A stretch of 64,000 nt of DNA from Saprospirales bacterium (GCA_016703765.1 JADJBL010000005.1:1-64000), one strand, 5' to 3'; shown: positions 7,419 to 16,500, numbered from the stretch's first letter. Notes: generated from the sequence alone by a model not told the origin. A program made the numbers and translations.

Positions 7419-8096
7419 ATGAAAACGAGGCTATTTTATTTTGTACTACCTTTTATGCTTTCCGCTTCTCTTGCAAGCGCTCAGAGCACCGACATGGACA
7501 GGACTTCCTTCGCCGTTTTGGGCGGGGTGAACTTCCAGAACCTGAACGGAAAAGATTCCGATGGCGGAAAATTGGAAAACGACCTGATCATCGGCTTTCA
7601 CGCCGGGGTCAATGCTCAGATACCCATTGCGCCGGGGTTCTTTTTCCAGCCCGGACTGCTTTTTTCCACCAAGGGGGCGAAGGCCACCAACAGCTTATTC
7701 ACCACTAACTATAAGCTTTCCTACGTGGAGCTTCCTTTAAACCTGGTTTACAAAGGTTTGTTGGGCGACGGAGCGATCATGATCGGATTCGGCCCCTACG
7801 TGGCTTACGGCATCGGCGGTAAGACCATCACGGAAGGCGGCGCCGTAAAACTGGAAACGGATGTGGAATTCCAAAACGAAGTAGAAATACTCGATCCGAT
7901 AGCAGTGACCTATATCAGGCCATTGGACGCCGGGGGAAATATTTTTGTTGGCTACGAAATGGCCAGCGGCTTGTTTATTCAGTTAAACACCCAGCTGGGC
8001 ATGCTTAAGGTGAATCCCGAAGACAAGCGGGTTCCCGGCGATCAGTCCATCGTGAAACATACGGGCTTCGGCGCATCTGCCGGCTTCCGGTTTTAA
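7419..8096 (+). CDS. Outer-membrane beta-barrel protein (porin-like)
   Basis: A 225-residue protein with signal peptide MKTRLFYFVLPFMLSASLASA. The mature chain alternates amphipathic strands and turns: FAVLGGVNFQNL, LIIGFHAGVNAQIPI, FFFQPGLLFSTKGA, LSYVELPLNLVYKG. It ends in GFGASAGFRF with a terminal Phe, as expected for the outer-membrane beta-barrel (OMP_b-brl_2/PorT-like) family of Bacteroidota. No specific transport role can be assigned. It forms a likely two-gene unit with the OmpA lipoprotein and ends at a strong bidirectional terminator. Confidence 0.8.
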   Translation: MKTRLFYFVLPFMLSASLASAQSTDMDRTSFAVLGGVNFQNLNGKDSDGGKLENDLIIGFHAGVNAQIPIAPGFFFQPGLLFSTKGAKATNSLFTTNYKLSYVELPLNLVYKGLLGDGAIMIGFGPYVAYGIGGKTITEGGAVKLETDVEFQNEVEILDPIAVTYIRPLDAGGNIFVGYEMASGLFIQLNTQLGMLKVNPEDKRVPGDQSIVKHTGFGASAGFRF

Positions 8097-8121
8097 GGAC
8101 ATGGGTTGATTTCTATTTTCG

Positions 8122-8163
8122 AAAGGCCGTCTTTCTTTATTTGGGAAAGGCGGCCTTTTTTTT
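8122..8163. terminator. Bidirectional terminator between convergent genes
   Basis: Arms AAAGGCCGTCTTTC (8122-8135) and GAAAGGCGGCCTTT (8145-8158) pair with one G-T, followed by a T run on the plus strand and preceded by sequence overlapping the stop of the reverse-strand TPR gene. Confidence 0.8.
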
Positions 8164-8919
8164 GTTTTCCATCAATAAAATTACCTCGTCGATTTCCTTT
8201 TGAAATCTGGCCAGGTCTTTATGGCCCACGCCGAGCTGTTCGGTCTTGTTGGTCAAGGCTTTTTTGAAATATTTCAGGGAGCTTTTGTATTTCGATTTTT
8301 CCCGGTAGGCCCTTCCCAGAAACGTATAGGATGGAGTGATCTCCGCGCCCGATTTGCCGTAAAGCTTCGCCCGGATTTTCTTCGCTTCCAAATGCGCGTC
8401 GATAGCCCGATCGTAGTCCTTGCTGTTGTAATAGACATTGCCGATGTTTCCATAGCTCGTCGCCACATCGGCGTGATACCTGCCGAGTTTCTGCAGCCGG
8501 ATGGAAAGGGCTTTGTGGTGGTATCCGAGGGACTGGCTGTACTGTTCTTCCGCAGCATAAACCACGCCCAAGGCGAGGTAGGTAACGGCCACTTCCAGGT
8601 GGGTGGAGTCGAAAATGGAAAGCCCGGTGGTCAAAGCTTTATCCAGGTAGGATTTGGCCGGCGCATATTTATCCTGCCGGGTGAGCAAGATCCCGATCTG
8701 GTTGCAGGAACGGACATATCCCTCCAAATCTCCCTGTTTTTGATATTCTCCGGAAGCTTTTTCGTAATAGATGATCGCGCTGTCCCGCTGTGAATTGGTT
8801 TTGAAATCCTCTGCCATCCTGACATAATCCCCGGCAAGCGGGCCGCCTTGTCCGAATAGAAAGCAGATTGGCAACAGGAGGAATAGAAGGCAGCTTAAAG
8901 CGAATTTTATGGGCGCCAT
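8137..8919 (-). CDS. Secreted tetratricopeptide-repeat protein
   Basis: A 260-residue protein with an N-terminal signal (FALSCLLFLLLPICFLFGQ) and about five TPR units: RDSAIIYYEKASGEYQKQG, YAPAKSYLDKALTTG, YSQSLGYHHKALSIR, YDRAIDAHLEAKKIR, YKSSLKYFKKALTNK. This spacing is the 42-residue kinesin-light-chain type (TPR_12). It probably works as a protein-interaction scaffold in the periplasm. Related Bacteroidota TPR regions often precede a histidine kinase or LuxR domain, but here the chain ends after the TPRs with no output domain. Confidence 0.75.
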   Translation of the reverse strand: MAPIKFALSCLLFLLLPICFLFGQGGPLAGDYVRMAEDFKTNSQRDSAIIYYEKASGEYQKQGDLEGYVRSCNQIGILLTRQDKYAPAKSYLDKALTTGLSIFDSTHLEVAVTYLALGVVYAAEEQYSQSLGYHHKALSIRLQKLGRYHADVATSYGNIGNVYYNSKDYDRAIDAHLEAKKIRAKLYGKSGAEITPSYTFLGRAYREKSKYKSSLKYFKKALTNKTEQLGVGHKDLARFQKEIDEVILLMENKKKAAFPK

Positions 8920-9115
8920 GGTCTTGTTAAGTGATTGGTGATCGATAGGTCCAGGTCAGGGAGGGTCTTTTTGCAAAATGGTTGCCTTTCCGGCCTGAGT
9001 TATTTCAGCTAGCGTTTTGGCCGTTGGCCGACAATAGAGGGATCGGATTTTAGGGATGGATTGCCTACCTTGTGCATCCTAATGTGTCCCATCATTCCAT
9101 AATTTTCAAACCGAC

Positions 9116-9922
9116 ATGAAAGCGCCACTCATCAGTGTTTGCATGATCTGCTACAACGTGGAGCCCTTTATCGGCGATGCCATAGAGGGCGTGTTGAACC
9201 AAAAGACCGACTACCCGGTCGAGCTGGTCATAGGCGACGACTGCTCCACAGACCAAACCCTCCTGATCGCTAATGAATACGCCGCCAAATACCCGGGAAG
9301 GATAAAAGTGCTCGCTTTTAAGGATAACCTCGGCATTGCCGGCAATACCGCCCGGACCCTCGAAGAATGCAATGGAAAATACGTCGCCATCTGCGACAGC
9401 GACGATGTGTGGACCGATCCCTTAAAACTGCAAAAACAAGTAGATTTTCTGGAACATAACCCCGATTTCGGCATCGTCTATTCGGATGTGAAGACCATCT
9501 CCGAGAAAAACATCCCCATCCCCGACCCCGATATCGAAGGGCTCCGGCCGTTTTATAGCGAAGGAGAGGTGTTTTTCCGGCTCCTCGAATGCAATTTTAT
9601 CTGCAATTCCACCACGGTTTACCGGCGGGAATTGCTGGAAGGCCACCGCATCGACCCCTCGCGCAATTATTTCGTCCAGGATTACATCATGTGGCTGATG
9701 ATCTCTTCGCGCTCCAAGGTCCATTACCTACCGGAGCAGACCACCCTGTACCGGAAGCACTCCCGCTCGGTGACCAATTCGGGCTCGGATATCAAGCGCC
9801 GGGGAAATAAGAACATGTTCCAGTACTACCTCTATCACGCCGTGGCGAACTTCGACCGATTTAACACCCGCGCACTCAGCGAGCCCGAGAGAACGATCCT
9901 GTTCCGGAAAATGATCTCCTGA
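9116..9922 (+). CDS. Family 2 glycosyltransferase, first of tandem pair, frameshifted end
   Basis: The GT-A fold motifs of GT2 enzymes are present: SVCMICYNVEPFIGDAI at the N-terminus, IGDDCSTDQT, and the metal-binding region CDSDDVWTDP. Such enzymes move a nucleotide-sugar residue onto a glycan, often for O-antigen or exopolysaccharide. The frame stops at 9922 after KMIS, but the next frame continues to 10065 with IYRRPGTLKMKLDILGRMPR. This aligns with LIYRRWGSLEMKMDILKRLPR of the neighbouring copy. One C is missing (TCC-TG against TCCCTG), so the intact gene would span 9116-10065. It is a paralogue of the next gene. Confidence 0.85.
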   Translation: MKAPLISVCMICYNVEPFIGDAIEGVLNQKTDYPVELVIGDDCSTDQTLLIANEYAAKYPGRIKVLAFKDNLGIAGNTARTLEECNGKYVAICDSDDVWTDPLKLQKQVDFLEHNPDFGIVYSDVKTISEKNIPIPDPDIEGLRPFYSEGEVFFRLLECNFICNSTTVYRRELLEGHRIDPSRNYFVQDYIMWLMISSRSKVHYLPEQTTLYRKHSRSVTNSGSDIKRRGNKNMFQYYLYHAVANFDRFNTRALSEPERTILFRKMIS

Positions 9923-10102
9923 TCTACAGGAGGCCAGGTACCCTGAAAATGAAACTCGACATCCTGGGGAGGATGCCGCGTTATTTTCCCGGTGTCGGAG
10001 CCCTTTTGCGCATTGGCTTTTCCAAAGTTTTGCATCGCCTTCATTGGAAAGAGAGCGTAGTTTGAATAACTATTATCGGTAATATTTTTAAGCCCTCCCC
10101 CC

Positions 10103-11116
10103 ATGAAACCTCTCGTCAGCGTCAGCATGATCTGTTATAATGCCGAACCCTTCATAGTCGAAGCGATTGAAGGCGTTTTGCAACAACAAACCAGTTTCGA
10201 GATCGAATTGGTCATCGGGGACGACTGCTCCCAGGATGAAACCCGAAGGATTATCGAAGAATACGAGGCCAAATACCCCGGCAAGATCAGTGTGGTACCC
10301 AAAGGCGAAAACCTGGGCATCACCGGAAATACGGCTCGCAATTTCGCGGCCTGCCGCGGCAAGTATATCGCCATCTGCGACGGCGACGATGTATGGATCG
10401 ACCCTTTCAAATTGCAAAAGCAGGTAGATTTCCTCGAAAACCACCCCGATTACGGGCTTTCCTACACTGATATCGAAACGGTCTCCGAAACAGGCGCCCC
10501 GATCTACGACCAACACGCGGTGGAGCTCCGTCACTTCTATGCCGAAGGGAATATTTTTTTCAAACTACTTGGAGGCAATTTTATCAATAATTCAACCGTA
10601 GTTTTTCGCAGAAAATACCTGGAAAACCATACCGTCCGCCCCGACCGAATTTACCAGATCCAGGACCACGTGACCTGGCTCCACATTGCCGCCTGCGGAG
10701 GGAAAGGCCATCTGTTGCCCAGCCCCACTACCCAGTACCGGAGGCATACTCAATCGCTTTCCATAAATGTGCCCTGGAGCAAGAGGCGCGGCAACCGAAA
10801 AATGTTTCACCTGTACATGTTTAAAGCGGTGGCCGATTTCGACGAGATGAACCGGCAGCCCATTGCCCGGGAAGACAAAGCGCTTTTGTTCCGTCGAATG
10901 CTCTCCCTGATATACCGCCGCTGGGGTTCCCTGGAGATGAAAATGGATATCCTAAAGCGATTGCCCCGCTACATCCCCGGGATCGTAGATTTGATAAAAC
11001 TCGGCAGGCTAAAAATGGAAAGAGGGATCAGCATCCTTCAATCATTCAACAAGCCGGCCACATCCATCTCTTCTACTTACATACTGATTGAAGAATTCCT
11101 GCCGGTCTGTTTTTAG
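10103..11116 (+). CDS. Family 2 glycosyltransferase, second of tandem pair
   Basis: A 337-residue GT2 enzyme with SVSMICYNAEPFIVEAI, IGDDCSQDET and CDGDDVWIDP as the nucleotide- and metal-binding core, followed by QIQDHVTWL and a basic, helical C-terminal region. It is clearly homologous along its whole length to the preceding gene and follows its repaired end by 37 nt, so the two look like a recent tandem duplication with diverged acceptor halves. The last 25 residues differ from the paralogue and overlap the end of the convergent ABC permease gene by 4 bp. The acceptor is unknown. Confidence 0.85.
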   Translation: MKPLVSVSMICYNAEPFIVEAIEGVLQQQTSFEIELVIGDDCSQDETRRIIEEYEAKYPGKISVVPKGENLGITGNTARNFAACRGKYIAICDGDDVWIDPFKLQKQVDFLENHPDYGLSYTDIETVSETGAPIYDQHAVELRHFYAEGNIFFKLLGGNFINNSTVVFRRKYLENHTVRPDRIYQIQDHVTWLHIAACGGKGHLLPSPTTQYRRHTQSLSINVPWSKRRGNRKMFHLYMFKAVADFDEMNRQPIAREDKALLFRRMLSLIYRRWGSLEMKMDILKRLPRYIPGIVDLIKLGRLKMERGISILQSFNKPATSISSTYILIEEFLPVCF

Positions 11117-11892
11117 GCGTCCACCCCGCGCCAACGCCACAGGGTGGCGGCGAAGCCTGCTGCCCCGGTGGCCAGGACGATGAAAAAACTGCCCGCGCCG
11201 ATCTGGCTGCCCGCGCCCTCGATATTGCTGTACAAGGCTGGAATGGACCAGGGAAACCAGGGCCCCAAACCCGCTACGGCCACTATTTGAGCCATCACCA
11301 TGCTGAAAATGACAAAGCCAAGCGCGGAGAGATAACCTTTTCCCCAATGGGCGAAAAAAGCCACCGGAAAGGACAGGGCAATGGTCAGAAAAGTCGTGGT
11401 GAAATATACCCGGGCAAAAGAAGAAAAAACGGGCCGCGACCAGCCGGGGATCTCTACCAGTTTACCCACCAACAAGGCCTCCCCAAATATTCCAATTCCC
11501 ATTCCGAGGCATACAAAAGAGAAGGCCAGGAATTTAGCCAGTACAATTGCCCCTCGGGGCACGGGCAGCGCGAGCAGGTCTTTCATCGTGCGGTCCGCGT
11601 GCTCCCGTCCGAAGATCCAGGCGGCCGCAAAACCGAAAATGATCAATCCGCCCACAGCCATGCCCTGGGTGATGAGGGATAGGAAGGTGGGCCAATCGGC
11701 CGTACCGGTCAGCATTTGGGCTTTCTGGTTCATGATGCCGGCGTTTTTGCCGGCCTCCGGGTTCTTCATCAGGATCATGAAAAAACCGCCGATAAAAGGA
11801 AGCAGGGAAAAGGCCAGAAAGGTGACCCCCACCACCCGCGAACGGCGCACTTTGATCCATTCGGCCCACAAGGCGGCACGCAGATTATCCAT
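11113..11892 (-). CDS. ABC transporter permease (ABC-2 type)
   Basis: A 259-residue protein with six predicted membrane helices: VTFLAFSLLPFIGGFFMIL, GGLIIFGFAAAWIFG, FLAFSFVCLGMGIGIFG, VYFTTTFLTIALSFPVAFF, LSALGFVIFSMVMAQIV and a C-terminal pair. The segment FGREHADRTMKDLLALPVPR after the second helix is typical of ABC-2 permeases of the multidrug or bacitracin-export kind. Its ATG overlaps the stop of the ATPase gene by 8 nt, so translation is coupled. Substrate unknown. Confidence 0.85.
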   Translation of the reverse strand: MDNLRAALWAEWIKVRRSRVVGVTFLAFSLLPFIGGFFMILMKNPEAGKNAGIMNQKAQMLTGTADWPTFLSLITQGMAVGGLIIFGFAAAWIFGREHADRTMKDLLALPVPRGAIVLAKFLAFSFVCLGMGIGIFGEALLVGKLVEIPGWSRPVFSSFARVYFTTTFLTIALSFPVAFFAHWGKGYLSALGFVIFSMVMAQIVAVAGLGPWFPWSIPALYSNIEGAGSQIGAGSFFIVLATGAAGFAATLWRWRGVDA

Positions 11893-12748
11893 CGGTTGGT
11901 TGGCTTTGGTGAATGATGCGCAGGAAATAGGATTCGAGCTCTTCTTCCTGCATGACTTCCAACAGCTGATCTTCCCTTTGCGCGACTTTCAGCCCCAGCT
12001 TTTGCAAGCCTTCCACGAGCGCCTGCCTGTTTCCCGGGTCGAGCAGCAGTTTTTTGCTGCGCACGGCGTCCAGCTCCCGGGCATCGATCTCCTGGATGAG
12101 CCGCCCCTGGTGGATGATACCGATGCGGGTGGCCAGCCTGGAGATCTCGCCGAGGATATGGCTCGAAATGAAAATAGTGATGCCCTGATCTTTCGCCATG
12201 GCCCGTAGCATTTCCCTCACCTCCACGATCCCGGCGGGGTCCAGCCCGTTGGTGGGTTCGTCGAGGATCAGGATGTCGGGCCGGTGCATGAGGGCTTTGG
12301 CCAGCCCCAGGCGCTGGGCATTGCCCAGGGAGAGGTTCCTGGCTTTGACGTGGCGGTAGGGCTCCAACTGAAGTTGTTCGATAATTTGGTCGATAGGCCC
12401 TTTGCCCCTCAGGTTCCGGAGGCGGGCGATCACCAGCAGGTTTTCAAAAACGCTGAGTTCGGGATAGGAATAAGGCATTTCCACCAGATAACCCACCCTG
12501 GCCCAGGGCCCCTGCCTTCCGGAAATTATGGGCATACCTTCGAGAAATACCTTTCCGGAACTGGGCCGCGCCAGCCCCAGCAACATCCGGATCACCGTCG
12601 TCTTCCCCGCCCCGTTGAGGCCCAAAAAACCGTAGATCTCCCCCTCCTGCACATGCAGCGACACCTCGTCCACCGCCGCCAAAGCGCCGAAGTTCTTGGT
12701 AAGCCTTTCCGTCTCAATTACATATTTCAACTTTTCAACTTTTTTCAA
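11885..12748 (-). CDS. ABC transporter ATP-binding protein
   Basis: The ATPase partner of the downstream permease. Walker A is GLNGAGKT (43-50), Walker B ILILDEPTNGLDP, the D-loop follows, and the switch His is in FISSHIL. The signature is LSLGNAQRLG rather than LSGGQ, a variation common in BcrA/CcmA-like exporters. The C-terminal 80 residues form a small regulatory domain. The frame begins at a TTG (12748) lying inside a TTCAACTTTTCAAC-type repeat and overlaps the end of the DinB gene by 14 nt. The ATG nearest the conserved part is followed directly by a stop in another frame, so the TTG start is the best available. Confidence 0.88.
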   Translation of the reverse strand: MKKVEKLKYVIETERLTKNFGALAAVDEVSLHVQEGEIYGFLGLNGAGKTTVIRMLLGLARPSSGKVFLEGMPIISGRQGPWARVGYLVEMPYSYPELSVFENLLVIARLRNLRGKGPIDQIIEQLQLEPYRHVKARNLSLGNAQRLGLAKALMHRPDILILDEPTNGLDPAGIVEVREMLRAMAKDQGITIFISSHILGEISRLATRIGIIHQGRLIQEIDARELDAVRSKKLLLDPGNRQALVEGLQKLGLKVAQREDQLLEVMQEEELESYFLRIIHQSQPTDG

Positions 12749-13274
12749 CTACTTCAAGCGCTTGATTCAAATGCCGCCGCTCGTGGGCGACGATAATTTC
12801 GAAAGCCCTTTCAAGGGTATAGACGATCACCCGGTTGGCGGGGGAGGTGATGACCGCGCCGAGGGCAATCAGATCGGCGCTGCTTTGGATGAGCTCTTTC
12901 AACGCCGTTTGGTGCTCGGCGAAGCGTGCGGGCATATCCCCGGGCAGTTCGCTGTAGCTCGGTTCCCAGATCGGGAAGGTCTTGATCTTTCGCTTTCGGT
13001 CGGGGAGCACGGAGTTATAGACCAGGTTGCCGAAAAAACGGGTCAGGAAAGGAAAGCGCCCGTGCCAGGGCGTCTTGTAGGTTCCGGCCCGAAGCTCTTG
13101 TACGATGGGGAAATAGGTTTTGTTGATGACGATGAGGTGGTCGATGCATTGTGCGACGCTCCAGGTTTGGGGGTTTTGTTTCCAGTTCAAATCCCTTGGA
13201 GAAAGGCCGCCAAAGGCTTCCTGGAAATCCTGGGTAAGTTGGTCTATTTCCCGGAGCAAGTTTGGGCTTGACAT
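12735..13274 (-). CDS. DinB-like four-helix metal-binding protein
   Basis: A 179-residue protein of the DinB/YfiT superfamily. These are four-helix bundles with three metal-binding histidines that often act as thiol-dependent transferases or hydrolases. The pattern seen is WSVAQCIDHLIVINKTY (first His) and HERRHLNQALEV (second and third His) near the C-terminus. The middle segment PTDxP-like is replaced by LPGDMPARFAEHQ. It is the first gene of an operon with the ABC exporter, overlapping the ATPase gene by 14 nt. Physiological substrate unknown. Confidence 0.8.
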   Translation of the reverse strand: MSSPNLLREIDQLTQDFQEAFGGLSPRDLNWKQNPQTWSVAQCIDHLIVINKTYFPIVQELRAGTYKTPWHGRFPFLTRFFGNLVYNSVLPDRKRKIKTFPIWEPSYSELPGDMPARFAEHQTALKELIQSSADLIALGAVITSPANRVIVYTLERAFEIIVAHERRHLNQALEVVEKS

Positions 13275-13317
13275 GGGCGACTGAATTTTACCGGGAAATT
13301 AGCAAAAAACGCCCGCG

Positions 13318-13833
13318 CTACTTATGGTAAAATAAGGTTTTTTCATCCGTTACTCCCCAATATTCGAGTAAAAGGGCATTCCACTCCGAGGAGGCGGGAT
13401 CGGTCGGCAAATCCCAGGACATCACCTTGCAACCGGCCTCCAACGGGACGACCGGTTCGGAGGACGCTGCGATACGACCCAATTCCTCCCGTTCGCAAGC
13501 ATTGTTCGGGAAATTAAAGTTGTCGGAAAGGGTGAAAACGCACAGGAGAAGGATCACCCCGGCCCAATAGGCTTTTTGGGCGCCGCCCCGGAGCCGGCTC
13601 CAAAGGTAGCGCGTGGAAAGGCCGTAAAAGTAAAACAGGCAAAGAAATACCGGCATCAGCGTATCCCTTCGGATGATGTTCGGCCGGTAATCCCTATACC
13701 CACCCAGGGGCAGCAAGAGGATGAAAAGCACCGAAAACAGGCCGATCCACCCGAGTGTTCGCAGGATTTTCCGCCCTTCGGAGTCGGGCGCCGTTCTTTG
13801 TATCAGGAGGGCGTTCAGCAACACTGCGAGCAA
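13318..13833 (-). CDS. C-terminal part of a frameshifted polytopic membrane protein
   Basis: This segment continues the protein that starts at 14704. It carries two or three more membrane helices (TLGWIGLFSVLFILLLPLGG; LMPVFLCLFYFYGLSTRYL; AYWAGVILLLCVFTLSDNF) and a soluble tail of about 65 residues. The upstream frame reads FARKPGPVLLLAR while this frame reads LLAVLLNALLIQR over the same bases near 13840, so a one-base indel separates two halves of one gene of about 460 codons. Confidence 0.65.
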   Translation of the reverse strand: MLAVLLNALLIQRTAPDSEGRKILRTLGWIGLFSVLFILLLPLGGYRDYRPNIIRRDTLMPVFLCLFYFYGLSTRYLWSRLRGGAQKAYWAGVILLLCVFTLSDNFNFPNNACEREELGRIAASSEPVVPLEAGCKVMSWDLPTDPASSEWNALLLEYWGVTDEKTLFYHK

Positions 13834-14704
13834 GCAGCAGGACGGGACCGGGTTTCCGGGCGAATTGCCAAAAAAGGCCCTCGGGCAGACGCAGATACCG
13901 CTCGATCATGGGGATTTCATGGCTGAGGTTTTCCCCATTAAACCGGCCGACGTAAAAGGAATAGGCGCAGAGTACACCGAAAAGCGCCAAGGAAACCAGC
14001 AGCGGCTTTTGCCCTGTGCCCCGGCCCCGGTTCCACAAGGCCAGGATCGCTACGATGAACACAACACCGGGAATCAGCGGCCCGTTGAAAGCCAATACGA
14101 TGGCCAGTAAGGCTAGAAATATCAGGAGGATCGGCCCCGGCCTGCGGGTTCCTTCCAGGTAAAAACTCCTGTAGAGCGGAAACAGGTACCACATCAACAA
14201 ACCGAGCGGCAGCGCGTAGAAAAAACTATACGTCACGGATTTATCGATGATCCCCATGACCTGGTTGTAGCCGGCTGTTTGGAAAAGTGGCGCTACCAGA
14301 ATGGCCGCTCCCAAAAACCCCTTTTCCCAAAATCGGCCGGAACCGGTGATATAGGCGGCCAGCAAGAGGATCAGGAAGACTTGCATCCCCGTCTTCGCAA
14401 GTGCGCAGGCCGCGTAAATGCTATCGATGGGAGAAACAAGCCCTTGCAGCCAAAGCGGCACATTCCGAAACCAGGTCGTCATACCCAAATGCGCGAAAAA
14501 GCGATTGGGGGCGGGATACGTTTCCCCCTGAAAGACGGCCCTCCATCCGAAGGGATCGTTCAATACCTGCCGGTACCCCTCGGAAGGCCATATGATCGCA
14601 GCCATATCGCCGTCGAGCGGCATACGGTAATGTTGCAAAAAAGAGTATCCCGTATCGGCAAGCAACAGCATAAGCAGGGCCCAGTACAGGAAACTTTTCG
14701 GCAT
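13694..14704 (-). CDS. Polytopic membrane protein, N-terminal part (GT-C-like layout)
   Basis: The chain starts with a helix (SFLYWALLMLLLADTGYSF) and then an extracytoplasmic loop with DGDMAAIIWPSEGY, followed by at least seven more helices. An acidic first loop after helix 1 and 10-12 helices overall recall GT-C glycosyltransferases, but I cannot match a named family. The meaningful sequence ends near residue 288 (FARKPGPVLLL). The remaining 50 residues are frameshifted and should be replaced by the reading frame 13318-13833. The full gene is 13318-14704. Confidence 0.6.
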   Translation of the reverse strand: MPKSFLYWALLMLLLADTGYSFLQHYRMPLDGDMAAIIWPSEGYRQVLNDPFGWRAVFQGETYPAPNRFFAHLGMTTWFRNVPLWLQGLVSPIDSIYAACALAKTGMQVFLILLLAAYITGSGRFWEKGFLGAAILVAPLFQTAGYNQVMGIIDKSVTYSFFYALPLGLLMWYLFPLYRSFYLEGTRRPGPILLIFLALLAIVLAFNGPLIPGVVFIVAILALWNRGRGTGQKPLLVSLALFGVLCAYSFYVGRFNGENLSHEIPMIERYLRLPEGLFWQFARKPGPVLLLARSVAERPPDTKNGARLRRAENPANTRVDRPVFGAFHPLAAPGWV

Positions 14705-14729
14705 TCAGGCGGATTTGAAGGTCAATATA

Positions 14730-15137
14730 CTACCTCCAAATTCCCAAAACAAACCCGATCAGCGTAAAGTACACCACGATAAACCCGCCGTTGATGAGGA
14801 TATACCTCCAGGAGCGCATTTCGAACAGGGCGATGATGGCAAAGATCATGGCCGCCCAGCCGAATCCGGCCAGAAATCCGGCGGTCGTGCCCCAAACCCA
14901 GTCGGTTTTGTCATCGCCGAGGAAGAAGGCCAGGTTGTAGGAGATGATCAGGGAAAAGAGGAAAGCTAGGCCGTAGGTTTTGGCCGGATTGACCTTCTTG
15001 AGGTCCTCGTCGCTGAGCTTGTTTTCGCTTTGCCAGGCCCGGAAAAATAGTGCGGGCGAGTACCAGAGGGCGCCCAGACCCAGGTTGGCGACGGCGCAGA
15101 CAAAAACAGCAATGTGGTTGATGTACATTCCTTCCAT
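14730..15137 (-). CDS. DUF1761 membrane protein
   Basis: A 135-residue protein with four membrane helices and the DUF1761 hallmarks: INHIAVFVCAVANLGLGALWYSP at the N-terminus, LAFLFSLIISYNLAFFL in the middle and GGFIVVYFTLIGFVLG at the end. Function of the family is unknown. It lies downstream of the AraC regulator on the same strand, 65 nt away. Confidence 0.85.
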   Translation of the reverse strand: MEGMYINHIAVFVCAVANLGLGALWYSPALFFRAWQSENKLSDEDLKKVNPAKTYGLAFLFSLIISYNLAFFLGDDKTDWVWGTTAGFLAGFGWAAMIFAIIALFEMRSWRYILINGGFIVVYFTLIGFVLGIWR

Positions 15138-15202
15138 GATAAGTTAGTTTTTCACAAAGAAAGGGGTCCGGAGGGGGAGGCGATTGGAAAAATTTTACCT
15201 CC

Positions 15203-16030
15203 TCATTTTACCGGAATATAATTGACCAGATCGGATTTTTGCTGCATATACTCCTGGGGTGTTAGCCCGGAATAATGCTTGAACTCCCCGATAAAGTGGG
15301 CCTGGTCGTAGTAACCGCAATGGTGCACCACCACGTCCCAGAACGGGGCGGGCTGCTTTTCGATTTCCAGAATGGCTTTCTGAAAACGGAGTATTCGCTG
15401 GTAGCCTTTTGGCGTAAGGCCCACATGGTCTTTGAATAGCTGGATAAAATGTTTCTGAGAAAATCCGATCTCCCTGTTCAGCTCTTCCATCGCAAGGCTG
15501 TGCGGCGCCTGGCGGATGCGGGCCACCGCGTATTCGACGCAACCGGCAGCGGGGGAGGGGTTGAGCTTATCCGAAGCTGCCTCGATCAGGAAGGATTCGA
15601 TCAAAGCAAACATCGCTTCCGGATTTTTGGCCTGAAGCAGCCTCTCCCGCAACTCTACGATGGGTTTTCCGAAAATCAGGCTGGCATCCACCACCTGGTC
15701 TGTCAGGGTCCGGAGGGGGATCTTGTAGAAGGGATATGCCCTGCCTTTTTTAAAAGTCACTACGATCATCCGGCTGTTCTTCCCGGAGGGGATACAGATC
15801 GGGTTGGTCCGGATGCCGCTCACCCAGCTGTTTCGGCAGGATTGAATTTCCCGGAGGGTATCCGGTTCGTAAATGTGCTGCGGGTTGTCGTTGAGTTCAA
15901 AAATGATCTCGGTGTTCCCGTCGGGGAGAAATTTGTCGATATCGTGCCCGGGGTCGTAGCCTTCGTAAAAAAACATGCTTTCGACAAAGCCGTTCAGAGG
16001 GTAGGACGGATAATAGAGGGAAAGAGTCAT
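15203..16030 (-). CDS. AraC-family transcriptional regulator
   Basis: The start at 16030 (MTLSLYYPSYPL) is chosen because sequence upstream in this frame only shadows the neighbouring gene. The start also overlaps that gene's TGA as ATGA. Residues 1-160 are an AraC-type sensing domain (DUF6597-like: FLPDGNTEIIFELND, FKKGRAYPFYKIPLRTLTDQVV). Residues 175-270 hold the two helix-turn-helix motifs (LAMEELNREIGFSQKHFIQLFKDHVG and VHHCGYYDQAHFIGEFKHYSG) and the family ending LTPQEYMQ. It probably controls the adjacent small membrane-protein genes. The inducer is unknown. Confidence 0.88.
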   Translation of the reverse strand: MTLSLYYPSYPLNGFVESMFFYEGYDPGHDIDKFLPDGNTEIIFELNDNPQHIYEPDTLREIQSCRNSWVSGIRTNPICIPSGKNSRMIVVTFKKGRAYPFYKIPLRTLTDQVVDASLIFGKPIVELRERLLQAKNPEAMFALIESFLIEAASDKLNPSPAAGCVEYAVARIRQAPHSLAMEELNREIGFSQKHFIQLFKDHVGLTPKGYQRILRFQKAILEIEKQPAPFWDVVVHHCGYYDQAHFIGEFKHYSGLTPQEYMQQKSDLVNYIPVK

Positions 16031-16500
16031 GGCAACTGCGATGGATTTGATCCTTTGTGTGTGTAGTAACGCATGACTCCGGGGGTAAGCGTCAGAATGA
16101 GGATGGTCAAACCGACGGCTATAAAAATGGGTTGCAGGATAAAAGGTTGCACGTAGAGGAGCTGCACCGTGATCCAAATGATCACGATGATGCCGGAATA
16201 GAGCGAATAGGCCCAGGCCCAATGCCGGTCTGAGTATAGATTGAGGGCGTTGGCCCAGGCCCAGTTTGGTTTCCGGATCAGCCCCACCAGGATGAAGAGG
16301 GGGAACAATCCGTTGAAAATAAAAAGGGTCAGTCCCGGCAGGAGAAAATTATCGAAAGGGGAGCCGTCGAGCGAGCCGGGAGGCATGCCGATCATCTTGC
16401 CGCTGGGGTCGAGGATCAGGGCGCCCCCGCCGTAAAATGCATTTACGCCCAACAAAAAATGGATCAGGCAGAGTGGGTAGAATGCGAGTGGCTTTTTCAT
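16027..16500 (-). CDS. Hypothetical four-helix membrane protein
   Basis: A 157-residue protein with four membrane helices (YPLCLIHFLLGVNAFYGGGALIL; LLPGLTLFIFNGLFPLFILVG; WAYSLYSGIIVIIWITVQLLYV; PIFIAVGLTILILTLTPGV). The Trp-rich loop NWAWANALNLYSDRHWAWAYS is distinctive. Its stop overlaps the AraC start by four bases (ATGA), so the two are translationally coupled. No named family recognised. Confidence 0.7.
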   Translation of the reverse strand: MKKPLAFYPLCLIHFLLGVNAFYGGGALILDPSGKMIGMPPGSLDGSPFDNFLLPGLTLFIFNGLFPLFILVGLIRKPNWAWANALNLYSDRHWAWAYSLYSGIIVIIWITVQLLYVQPFILQPIFIAVGLTILILTLTPGVMRYYTHKGSNPSQLP

